A DNA stretch of 15,634 nt from an uncultured Gammaproteobacteria bacterium (GTDB lineage Bacteria > Pseudomonadota > Gammaproteobacteria > GCA-001735895), in contig CALJQI010000161.1 of assembly GCA_937980285.1 (NCBI GenBank), positions 1-15,634 on the forward strand. The letters are read 5' to 3'. How positions within the stretch are numbered: the first letter of the stretch is position 1; every line of letters starts with the position of its first letter. Shown here piece by piece: positions 5,781 to 12,428 of this stretch. The position numbers were made by a program, and so were the translations under genes. Below the pieces are notes generated by a model. That model had not been told where the DNA came from, searched no databases, and saw only the letters and a program-made list of their open reading frames with translations.

Positions 5781-6746
5781 ATGAGAAAAACCATTTCGAG
5801 CCTGGCGCTCGGCATCGCCGTCAGCCTGTCATCGAGCGCGGCCCTGAGTGCCGAAAAAGTCAATATAGGAACGCCGGCCTGGACCGGAGCGCAGGCAATC
5901 GCGGCGCTGTTGCAGGCGGTCGTGGTTGAACGTATCGGCGGCGAAGCGAACCTGGTGCCGGGCAACAACGCCACCATCTTCCAGGGCATGGACCAGGGCA
6001 AGGGCGATATCGACGTGCACCCCGATGTCTGGTTACCCAACCAGGAAAGCTTCACCAAGAAGTATGTCGATGGTAAGAAAACAGTAACCCTGAGCAAGAA
6101 CGCCTACGAGGGCAACCAGGGATTTTGCGTATCGCAGGATTTTGCCAAGCAAAACAACATCACCGATATCGCCGACCTCGGCCGACCGGACGTGGCGATG
6201 AAGATGGATAGCGACGGCAACGGCAAGGGCGAGATGTGGATCGGCGCGCCGGGCTGGGCCTCGGCCAACGTCAACGAGGTCAAGGTTCGTGATTATGACC
6301 TGTTATCGTTTATCGAGCCGATACGGGCCGAAGAAAGTGTGAAAACCGCCCGTGTTAAGGATTCGATCAGGAAAAAAGAAGGCTACGCGTTCTACTGTTA
6401 CAAGCCACATGCGATCTGGTACATGTTCGATGTCACCATGTTATCGGAGCCAAAGTACGATCCCGCGAACTACAAGATGGTACAGCCGTCTGATTCACCG
6501 GACTGGTACACAGAATCGAAGGTTTCGACCAAGGATGCGCTCAAACGCGTTCAAATCGCGTGGTCCAATTCGCTGAAAGATCGCTCTCCGGCCATCGTCG
6601 AGTTCTTCGAACGCTTCTCGCTGACCGCGGACGATGTCAGCGGTTTTGCCTACGAAATTTCGGGCAAGGGCCGCAAGGCTTCAGAGGTTGCCAGCGAGTG
6701 GATTGCCAAAAATCCAGACCGCGTCGACGCCTGGTTAGGTCTCTAA
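5781..6746 (+). CDS. proX: Glycine betaine/proline-betaine-type ABC transporter substrate-binding protein
   Basis: A 321-residue periplasmic binding protein of the ProX/OpuAC family. A signal peptide spans residues 1-24 (basic MRKT, hydrophobic core, cleavage after ALSA). The mature part has the family pattern TPAWTGAQA (31-39), a GNNATIFQGMDQGKGDIDVHPDVWLPN region (61-87) and YKPHAIWYMFD (207-217). Aromatic residues Trp34, Trp84, Trp159, Trp213 and Tyr214 are candidates for the cage that holds a quaternary amine. A DSDGNGKGE loop (143-151) resembles a calcium-binding loop, and Cys117 and Cys206 could form a disulfide. The ATG has GGAGGAG about six bases upstream. It heads the importer operon; ligand choice among glycine betaine, proline betaine, choline or related compounds is not determinable. 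Confidence 0.92.
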   Translation: MRKTISSLALGIAVSLSSSAALSAEKVNIGTPAWTGAQAIAALLQAVVVERIGGEANLVPGNNATIFQGMDQGKGDIDVHPDVWLPNQESFTKKYVDGKKTVTLSKNAYEGNQGFCVSQDFAKQNNITDIADLGRPDVAMKMDSDGNGKGEMWIGAPGWASANVNEVKVRDYDLLSFIEPIRAEESVKTARVKDSIRKKEGYAFYCYKPHAIWYMFDVTMLSEPKYDPANYKMVQPSDSPDWYTESKVSTKDALKRVQIAWSNSLKDRSPAIVEFFERFSLTADDVSGFAYEISGKGRKASEVASEWIAKNPDRVDAWLGL

Positions 6747-6762
6747 TCGCGTAACGTAAAAA

Positions 6763-6818
6763 CTGTGGCGGGATCGGCCAGGGGCCGATCTCGCACGGCC
6801 ACAGCCCTGCGCCGGGCT
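6763..6818 (+). promoter_or_regulatory. Intercistronic hairpins between binding-protein and ATPase genes
   Basis: CTGTGGC (6763-6769) pairs with GCCACAG (6798-6804), and inside it ATCGGCC (6773-6779) pairs with GGCCGAT (6783-6789). A smaller AGCCC/GGGCT hairpin (6803-6818) follows with only TTT after it. Stable stem-loops after a binding-protein gene commonly protect its mRNA or partially terminate, giving more binding protein than ATPase and permease. The structure is seen; the role is inferred. Confidence 0.75.
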
Positions 6819-6845
6819 TTATACCGCTATTCAGGGGGATTCAGC

Positions 6846-7922
6846 ATGTCGAACCAGACAGAACTGTCATCGGGCGAAACTGTTCTCGAAATATCCAACG
6901 TATGGAAGATTTTCGGCGATCAGGCCGACGCTGCCATGCGCGCCATCGAAGAAAACGGGCTCGGCAAGGCCGAGGTGCTGGAAACCTATAACGCGGTAGT
7001 CGGAGTTGCCGACGTCAGCCTCGATGTCAAAAAAGGCGAGATATTCTGTGTGATGGGCCTGTCAGGCAGCGGAAAATCCACGTTGGTACGCCACTTTAAC
7101 CGCTTGCTAGAACCAACCGCCGGCAAAATAGTAATCCACGGCACCGACGTCATGGCGCTTGGCCCGGCCGAGCTACAGGAATTCCGCAATCGCAAAATAG
7201 GCATGGTGTTTCAGAATTTCGCACTTTTGCCGCATCGCTCGGTGCTGGATAACGTCGCGATGCCGCTCGAAATCCGCAAAATGAACAAGAACGAGCGCAT
7301 GCGTCGCGCCGCCAATATGCTGAAGACGGTCGAACTCGACGCCTGGGGCAACAAGTACGCGCATGAATTGTCGGGCGGCATGCAGCAGCGCGTCGGGCTC
7401 GCGCGCGCACTCGCCGCCGACCCGGACGTGCTGCTGATGGACGAACCTTTCAGCGCACTCGATCCGTTGATTCGCCGTCAGCTGCAGGATGAATTCATCA
7501 AATTGTCCGCGGTAATGAAAAAAACCACGATGTTTATTACCCATGACCTGGACGAAGCGGTACGCATCGGTGATCGTATCGCCATCATGCGCGATGGCAG
7601 GGTAGTACAAATCGGCACCGCCGAAGATATCGTCATGCATCCGGCCGATGATTACGTGGCCGATTTCGTCGCCGGCATCTCGCGCCTGAAAATTGTGCGC
7701 GCTCACGCGGTGATGCAGCCGCTGGAGAAATACGTCGCGAACCTCGGGCAACCGTCAGCCGACGCGCCACGGGTTAACGAAGACGAATCCTTAAGCCGCC
7801 TGATTCAACTGGCCATCGACGACGATGCGCCGATTGTCGTGCTCGATGGCGGCGTCGAGGTCGGCGTGATAACGCGACCCGATATCCTGCAAACGGTAAT
7901 TGAGGGGGCGGAAACATCATGA
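6846..7922 (+). CDS. proV: Glycine betaine/proline-betaine-type ABC transporter ATP-binding protein
   Basis: A 358-residue ATPase energising import of a betaine-type solute. It has Walker A GLSGSGKST (71-79), Q-loop Gln123 in VFQNFALLPH, signature LSGGMQQR (175-182), Walker B VLLMDE (195-200) and switch His233 in ITHDLDEA. The N-terminal insert (about 22-55, with MRAIEENGLGKAEV) is typical of the ProV/OpuAA branch and absent from most ABC ATPases. The C-terminal extension (about 285-358) looks like a reduced regulatory region, perhaps a single CBS-like unit (APIVVLDGGVEVGVITRPDIL). I start at the ATG at 6846-6848, preceded by AGGGGGA; a GTG at 6765 would lie inside the intercistronic hairpin. 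The stop overlaps the permease start (ATGA), indicating translational coupling. Confidence 0.95.
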   Translation: MSNQTELSSGETVLEISNVWKIFGDQADAAMRAIEENGLGKAEVLETYNAVVGVADVSLDVKKGEIFCVMGLSGSGKSTLVRHFNRLLEPTAGKIVIHGTDVMALGPAELQEFRNRKIGMVFQNFALLPHRSVLDNVAMPLEIRKMNKNERMRRAANMLKTVELDAWGNKYAHELSGGMQQRVGLARALAADPDVLLMDEPFSALDPLIRRQLQDEFIKLSAVMKKTTMFITHDLDEAVRIGDRIAIMRDGRVVQIGTAEDIVMHPADDYVADFVAGISRLKIVRAHAVMQPLEKYVANLGQPSADAPRVNEDESLSRLIQLAIDDDAPIVVLDGGVEVGVITRPDILQTVIEGAETS

Positions 7923-9460
7923 ACGAACAGACACTCGATACACCGGCTGGCATGGTCTCCGACGACAGCGAAAACTTTTCTGCCGAGCGCGAACAGTTGG
8001 TAGAGCGCTTCGTCAAAACCAATCCTGATTATTATCGCCACCAGTTTGCCAAAATCGGCAGTGATTCGAAATTCGTCTGGACAAAGAATATCTGGGCCGG
8101 CATCCTCGGCCCGATCTGGTTCTGTGCCCGCGGCATGTGGAACTGGGGCCTGACCTTCCTGATCCTGGAGACGCTAGCAGCCGTGCAAATCGTGCGTGGC
8201 CTGTTCGGCGATCTCGCTTCGGAGGCCTGGGAACGCATCGCCAAGATCGAGGGCACGCTCGAACTCAGGCGCCAGCAGCTGGCCTCGGCGATCGAGAACA
8301 ATACCGACAAGATCGACGTCTACCGGCGCACGGTAGAATCACTGGAGGACGCGATCGGCGGTATTCGGCTGGAGGCCGAACAGCTCGAAGGCACCGGATT
8401 GATGATCGCAACCGTGGGCTTTATTGCACTGCTGGCGTTCAAGGCCGGCCAGGCGGTCATCGCCAACACCCTGCTCGAGAAGCGCTTCTCCGACTGGCTC
8501 TCCGACTCCGGGATCTCCACCGGCATGACCCCGCGCCATATCGCACTCAGTTGCTGCTTTACCGTCGTGATCCTGATGGCGACGGTAACCCACTACAGTT
8601 TTCCGGGGCTTTATCCCTGGTTGATCCAGTTTCCGACCGAGCACGGAATTCGTCTGACCAGCATCGGCTGGGTCGAAGACTTCTTCGCCTTTTGCGTGAC
8701 CAACGGCGAAGCCTTCTTCGATGCCATAACCTACGCCATACGCGCGGTACTGGACGCGCTGGAACTGATTTTCGTGGAAACACCCTGGATGGTAATCGCC
8801 AGTTTCATCATTCTCCTCACCTGGCTCTCCGCGGGTCCTCGTGCGTCCGTTTATTCGGGCGCCTTTTTATTGTACATGGGGCTGCTCGGCTTCTGGGAAA
8901 AGGCGATGACCACCCTCGCCCTGCTCGGAACGGCCGCCTGCTTATCGATCGTCATCGGCATCCCACTCGGCATGTACTGCGCGCGCCGGGAGCGTTTCTA
9001 CGCCTTCATCCGTCCGATCATGGACTTCATGCAGACCATGCCGGCATTCGTCTTCATGATTCCGGTGATCGCTTTCTTCGGCACCGGAAAGCCGGCCGCG
9101 GTGGTCACGACGATGATCTTCGGCGGAACGCCGGTGGTGCGTTTGACGGTACTCGGCCTGCGCGGCGTACCCGAGCACGTGCGCGAAGCCGCAATTTCGT
9201 TCGGCGGCAGCAAATGGTACCTTTTAACCCGGGTCGACTTGCCGCTGGCGAGTCCTTCCATCCGCGCCGGTATCAATCAAACCATAATGCTCAGCCTGGC
9301 GATGGTGGTCGTCGCCTCCCTGATCGGTGCAAAAGGCCTCGGCGAAGACGTGCTCGAAGCGCTGCAATACGCCAATGTCGGCCAGGGAATTCTTGCCGGA
9401 TTCTCCATTCTTTTTTGCGCCATGATTCTCGACCGGATCGTGCAGGGCGAGAGGAAGTAA
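7919..9460 (+). CDS. proW: Betaine-type ABC transporter permease with N-terminal extension
   Basis: A 513-residue inner-membrane permease. The C-terminal part (about 263-513) is a standard ProW/OpuAB domain: helices around 290-305, 310-325, 332-352, 366-388, 394-412 and 455-505, the motif MQTMPAFVFMIPVIAFFGTGKP (371-392) and the EAA loop EAAISFGGSKWYLLTRVDLP (423-442) that docks on the ATPase. The first 260 residues are unusual: a region at about 33-95 (NPDYYRHQFAKIG, then WAGILGPIWFCARGMW and a membrane segment) that recalls DUF2628-type domains, a coiled coil at about 98-157 rich in Glu/Arg/Gln, then two further membrane segments (160-183, 207-226). Typical ProW is about 350 residues or less. 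The start overlaps the ATPase stop by four bases. Confidence 0.93.
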   Translation: MNEQTLDTPAGMVSDDSENFSAEREQLVERFVKTNPDYYRHQFAKIGSDSKFVWTKNIWAGILGPIWFCARGMWNWGLTFLILETLAAVQIVRGLFGDLASEAWERIAKIEGTLELRRQQLASAIENNTDKIDVYRRTVESLEDAIGGIRLEAEQLEGTGLMIATVGFIALLAFKAGQAVIANTLLEKRFSDWLSDSGISTGMTPRHIALSCCFTVVILMATVTHYSFPGLYPWLIQFPTEHGIRLTSIGWVEDFFAFCVTNGEAFFDAITYAIRAVLDALELIFVETPWMVIASFIILLTWLSAGPRASVYSGAFLLYMGLLGFWEKAMTTLALLGTAACLSIVIGIPLGMYCARRERFYAFIRPIMDFMQTMPAFVFMIPVIAFFGTGKPAAVVTTMIFGGTPVVRLTVLGLRGVPEHVREAAISFGGSKWYLLTRVDLPLASPSIRAGINQTIMLSLAMVVVASLIGAKGLGEDVLEALQYANVGQGILAGFSILFCAMILDRIVQGERK

Positions 9461-9463
9461 CCG

Positions 9464-9480
9464 TTATCGAGTATCGATAA
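9464..9480. other. Perfect 17-bp inverted repeat after the permease gene
   Basis: TTATCGA-GTA-TCGATAA begins three bases after the permease stop codon and 35 bases before the hydrolase start. There is no T run, so it is not an intrinsic terminator. It could be an operator for the hydrolase gene or an mRNA-stabilising stem. Confidence 0.5.
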
Positions 9481-9514
9481 TCGGCGTAGCCATGGACAAT
9501 GCGAATTTAAAATC

Positions 9515-10255
9515 ATGAAGCACCTGGTTTTCGTGCACGGCTACCTCGGGGGTAGCCCTCAATGGGCTCGGCAAGTCGATGTGTTTTCCAGCCATTTCCA
9601 GGTTGTTACACCCGATCTTCCCGGATTCGGACTGAACAATGCAATGCATGCACCGGGGACGATTGAAGATTTCGCAAGCTACGTACTGGATGAACTCGAG
9701 CGCCAGGGTATCGAGCGCTTCCACCTGGTAGGGCACTCCATGGGCGGCATGATCGTACAGGCAATGATAGCTATGGCGCCGGAACGGGTAGACCGGCTAG
9801 TCCTTTATGGCACAGGGCCGGTGGGTATGCTGCCGGGTCGATTCGAAACGCTCGAGCAGTCGAGGCGCAAGGTAACTGAGGAAGGCGTCGAGGTGACGGG
9901 ACCCCGTATCGCCGCGACATGGTTCATGCAGGGCGAATCCAGCGAGGGATTTCGGGTTTGCGCGGAACTTGCAGCCAGGGCATCCGTGCAGGCCGCCCTG
10001 GCGGGTCTCACCGCAATGGAGACCTGGTCAGGCGTATCCGAGCTGACAAGGATTCTATCGCCAACCCTGGTACTCTGGGGTGACGGGGACCGGGCCTATA
10101 ACTGGAGCCAGCCCGAACAACTCTGGCAAAAAATACCGAACTCGCAGCTGGCGGTCATTCCGGGATGCTCGCACGCAGTCCATCTCGAAAAACCACATTT
10201 GTTCAATGAAATGTTATTGGACTTTCTGCTTGCCGGCAGTTTACCCCCCAGTTAA
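9515..10255 (+). CDS. Alpha/beta hydrolase
   Basis: A 246-residue cytoplasmic alpha/beta-hydrolase-fold enzyme without signal peptide. It has the oxyanion-side motif VFVHGYLGG (5-13), nucleophile elbow GHSMGG with Ser75, an acid candidate at Asp190/Asp192 in LWGDGDRAYN, and His220 in GCSHAVHLEKP, a complete catalytic triad. The variable lid region (about 105-165) does not point to a specific substrate; esterase, enol-lactone or C-C bond hydrolase activities are all possible. The start ATG lacks a clear ribosome-binding site. It lies 54 bp downstream of the permease on the same strand and may be co-transcribed with the importer. It converges on the dehalogenase gene with a 14-bp gap. Confidence 0.88.
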   Translation: MKHLVFVHGYLGGSPQWARQVDVFSSHFQVVTPDLPGFGLNNAMHAPGTIEDFASYVLDELERQGIERFHLVGHSMGGMIVQAMIAMAPERVDRLVLYGTGPVGMLPGRFETLEQSRRKVTEEGVEVTGPRIAATWFMQGESSEGFRVCAELAARASVQAALAGLTAMETWSGVSELTRILSPTLVLWGDGDRAYNWSQPEQLWQKIPNSQLAVIPGCSHAVHLEKPHLFNEMLLDFLLAGSLPPS

Positions 10256-10284
10256 AAGCCCGCAAGTCCTCAGACTACTTGCGG
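10254..10284 (-). terminator. Terminator of the liu operon at the convergent junction
   Basis: CCGCAAGT (10260-10267) pairs with ACTTGCGG (10277-10284). On the minus strand the stem is followed by GCTTTTAA, a short T tract, so it ends the liu/dehalogenase transcript. The stem includes the last codons of the dehalogenase gene, and the T tract abuts the hydrolase stop codon. On the plus strand there is no T tract after the stem. Confidence 0.7.
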
Positions 10285-10935
10285 TAACTCGCCGAGACTA
10301 CGGATGACCTGCGTTGGTTCGAACTCCCAGGGATCGAGGACTACGCCGTCGAAGCGTTTCAGCCAGGCGGCCTTCATGCCGGCGCTAACCGCGCCGATCA
10401 CATCGAAACCGTTGCTCGAAACCAGCCAGCAATTTTCCGCTGTCACATTGGTAACCTGGATAACGTGATGGTAAACCCCGGGATCGGGTTTGAAAGTCTG
10501 CAGGCTGTCGACGCTGATCACGTTCTCGAAAAAGTGTTCGATGCCGGCATTCTCCAGTACCGCGGTTACCATATCGACGGTTCCGTTGGAGAACGGGTAA
10601 AGCCGATGACCTTTGTTTTTCAGTAATTCGAGGCTGGCAGGCACATCTTCGTATGCAGGAAGTACGCGATAGGCCTGCATCAGACTGTTTTTCGCCGACT
10701 CGTCCAGCTCCGTTTGCAGCAGCTCATCGGCATAATCGAGCGCCTGGCGTGTGCAAACCCCGAAGTCCCGGTAGCGCTGCATCAGGCTGCGGCGCCAGGT
10801 GTACTCGAGCTGCTTTTCACGCCAGACGCGTGAAAACTCGGCGGCGCGATCGCCGATGTGATTCTGCAATTCGGTGACAACCCCGTGCGGATCGATCAGG
10901 GTGCCGTAAATATCGAAAGCCAGCGCAATGCTCAT
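10270..10935 (-). CDS. (S)-2-haloacid dehalogenase, type II (HAD superfamily)
   Basis: A 221-residue HAD-fold hydrolase. The nucleophile is Asp8 in AFDIYGTL. The residues known to matter in L-2-haloacid dehalogenase (Asp10, Thr14, Arg41, Ser118, Lys151, Tyr157, Ser175, Asn177, Asp180 in the Pseudomonas enzyme) are all present here with a constant offset of two: Asp8, Thr12, Arg39, Ser116, Lys149, Tyr155, Ser173, Asn175 and Asp178. Such enzymes hydrolyse 2-haloalkanoates to (R)-2-hydroxyacids with inversion. It overlaps the preceding DUF2889 gene by four bases and is the last gene of the liu operon. Marine bacteria meet natural haloacids, but a housekeeping phosphatase-like role is not excluded. 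Confidence 0.9.
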   Translation of the reverse strand: MSIALAFDIYGTLIDPHGVVTELQNHIGDRAAEFSRVWREKQLEYTWRRSLMQRYRDFGVCTRQALDYADELLQTELDESAKNSLMQAYRVLPAYEDVPASLELLKNKGHRLYPFSNGTVDMVTAVLENAGIEHFFENVISVDSLQTFKPDPGVYHHVIQVTNVTAENCWLVSSNGFDVIGAVSAGMKAAWLKRFDGVVLDPWEFEPTQVIRSLGELPQVV

Positions 10936-11510
10936 GGATTGGATTCTCCGTCTGTTTCTGGCTGGTAAAACTCGGGCCAGCGTTTTCTGACGACTTCACC
11001 GCTGCTCGACAATGCGATGCAGGTGTCCAGTATCGGCGGTTTTTCACGCGACGGTCGCTTCGCTTCGCGCTCTTCGATCGAGGCATGCAGGGTCTGGTAA
11101 GCCGTGGCCGTGAGCTGACCGAGCAAGTCCATCAAATGGGTACAGCTTTGCTTGCTGCCGACGCGTTCACGCACCTGTTTCATCCAGCCGGCGCCGATGC
11201 GCAGCCCGATCAGCTCGCGCATGGCGTTGGCCGCGGTCGGGCATACCGGGAACGGGGTCTCATCCGATGCCGCCTGCACGTCATGTACCAGGAAATCGAG
11301 ATCGATGGTGAAACGCAGCCACATGTCGTGTACCGGCTCGCCGGCCCTGATGATGCCGCCGCGATGCATTTCATCGTAGCCGCAGTCATAGCTTCGAGTG
11401 TCGATCAGGTGTACATCGATATCCCACAGCCCGTCCTCGCGCAGGAAACCCTCGCAATCGATTTTACGGTGATGCTTCTTTTCCCGCGGCGCTGCTTCCG
11501 GTAAACCCAT
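10932..11510 (-). CDS. DUF2889 family protein
   Basis: A 192-residue soluble protein of unknown function. It shows the DUF2889 pattern: HHRKIDCEGFLREDGLWDID at about 13-32 followed by a conserved DTR(S/K)Y segment, GEPVHDMWLRFTID (about 57-70), a PxC motif near residue 88, and SCTHLMDLLGQLTATAYQTL at about 121-140. The conserved cysteines and histidines (Cys19, His61, Cys122, His124) could bind a metal. No catalytic fold is recognised. It starts five bases after the liuE stop and overlaps the dehalogenase start by four bases, so it is translated as part of the liu operon. Members of this family often accompany acyl-CoA or aromatic degradation genes, which suggests an accessory role; this is inference. 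Confidence 0.85.
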   Translation of the reverse strand: MGLPEAAPREKKHHRKIDCEGFLREDGLWDIDVHLIDTRSYDCGYDEMHRGGIIRAGEPVHDMWLRFTIDLDFLVHDVQAASDETPFPVCPTAANAMRELIGLRIGAGWMKQVRERVGSKQSCTHLMDLLGQLTATAYQTLHASIEEREAKRPSREKPPILDTCIALSSSGEVVRKRWPEFYQPETDGESNP

Positions 11511-11515
11511 CAGAC

Positions 11516-12424
11516 CTACCCCGCCCGTTTGCGCAGCAGCGCCGTGGCCGCGCGCGATACCGGCTCGCGGCCGAGAAAGTCGCTGATGAAACGGCCGGCC
11601 TCGAGCAATCTGTCCATATCGACGCCGGTTTCGATGCCCATGCCGTGCAGCATGTAAACCACGTCCTCGGTAGCGACGTTACCGGTGGCGCCCTTCGCAT
11701 AGGGGCAGCCGCCGAGGCCCGCAACCGAACTGTCGATAACCGCGACCCCGCACTGCATGACGGCGTGAATATTGGCCAGCGCCTGGCCGTAGGTATCGTG
11801 AAAATGCGCGGCCAGGCTTTCCACCGGCGAGTTTCGAGCGAGGATTTCGATCAGCTCACGCGCCTCGCCGGCGGTGCCGACGCCAATGGTATCGCCTAGC
11901 GAAACCTCGTAGCAGCCTTTTTCGAACAGCTCTTGCGTAATCATCGATACGGTGTCGAAGGAAACGTTGCCCTCGTAGGGACAGCCGAGCACGCAGGAAA
12001 CGTAACCGCGAATCCTGACGCCCGCGGCCCGGGCCTCATCGATCACCGCGTTGAAGCGTTCGATACTCTCGGCGATAGAGCAGTTGGTATTCTTTTGCGA
12101 AAAGGTTTCGCTGGCGGCGGCGAACAACGCGATTTCCTCGACCCCGGCTTCAAGCGCCAGCTCCAGGCCCTTCAGGTTAGGCACCAGCATCGGGTAGGAA
12201 ACACCGGGGCGGCGTTCGATCTGTTTGAAAACGTCGGCGCTGGTCGCCATTTGCGGTACCCATTTAGGCGATACGAAGGCGCCGCATTCGATTACCGGCA
12301 GGCCGGCATCGGCCAGTTTTTCGACCAGCTGCACCTTGATCTCGGCCGGCACCGTGACCGATTCGTTTTGCAGCCCGTCGCGCGGACCGACTTCGACAAT
12401 CTTGACTCGTTGGGGAAAACTCAT
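11516..12424 (-). CDS. liuE: Hydroxymethylglutaryl-CoA lyase
   Basis: A 302-residue enzyme that cleaves HMG-CoA to acetyl-CoA and acetoacetate, the last step of leucine/isovalerate degradation (also called mvaB). It is a TIM-barrel enzyme of the HMGL-like family: VEVGPRDGLQNE at the N-terminus with catalytic Arg15 and Asp16, metal-binding AAHFHDTYGQA with His207 and His209, and the mobile-loop cysteine Cys240 in GLGGCPYAKGATGN. Length matches bacterial HMG-CoA lyases. The frame is open upstream to 12499, but those 25 residues overlap the liuD coding region and are atypical; the ATG at 12422-12424, four bases after the liuD stop, gives the normal N-terminus MSFPQRVKIVEVGPRDG. Products feed straight into PhaA/PhaB chemistry. 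Confidence 0.96.
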   Translation of the reverse strand: MSFPQRVKIVEVGPRDGLQNESVTVPAEIKVQLVEKLADAGLPVIECGAFVSPKWVPQMATSADVFKQIERRPGVSYPMLVPNLKGLELALEAGVEEIALFAAASETFSQKNTNCSIAESIERFNAVIDEARAAGVRIRGYVSCVLGCPYEGNVSFDTVSMITQELFEKGCYEVSLGDTIGVGTAGEARELIEILARNSPVESLAAHFHDTYGQALANIHAVMQCGVAVIDSSVAGLGGCPYAKGATGNVATEDVVYMLHGMGIETGVDMDRLLEAGRFISDFLGREPVSRAATALLRKRAG

Positions 12425-12428
12425 CGAA

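Noticed and set aside
5615..6097. 160-codon minus-strand open frame opposite the start of the binding-protein gene
   Set aside because: It is antisense to a clear signal-peptide-bearing ProX homologue and has no recognisable domain.
6765..6845. GTG start at 6765 for the ATPase
   Set aside because: It lies inside a strong hairpin and would add 27 non-conserved residues; the ATG at 6846 has AGGGGGA upstream.
8137..9480. 447-codon open frame on the plus strand overlapping the permease
   Set aside because: It is out of frame with a clear ProW permease and is extremely rich in Arg, Gly and His, as expected of a frame-shifted shadow.
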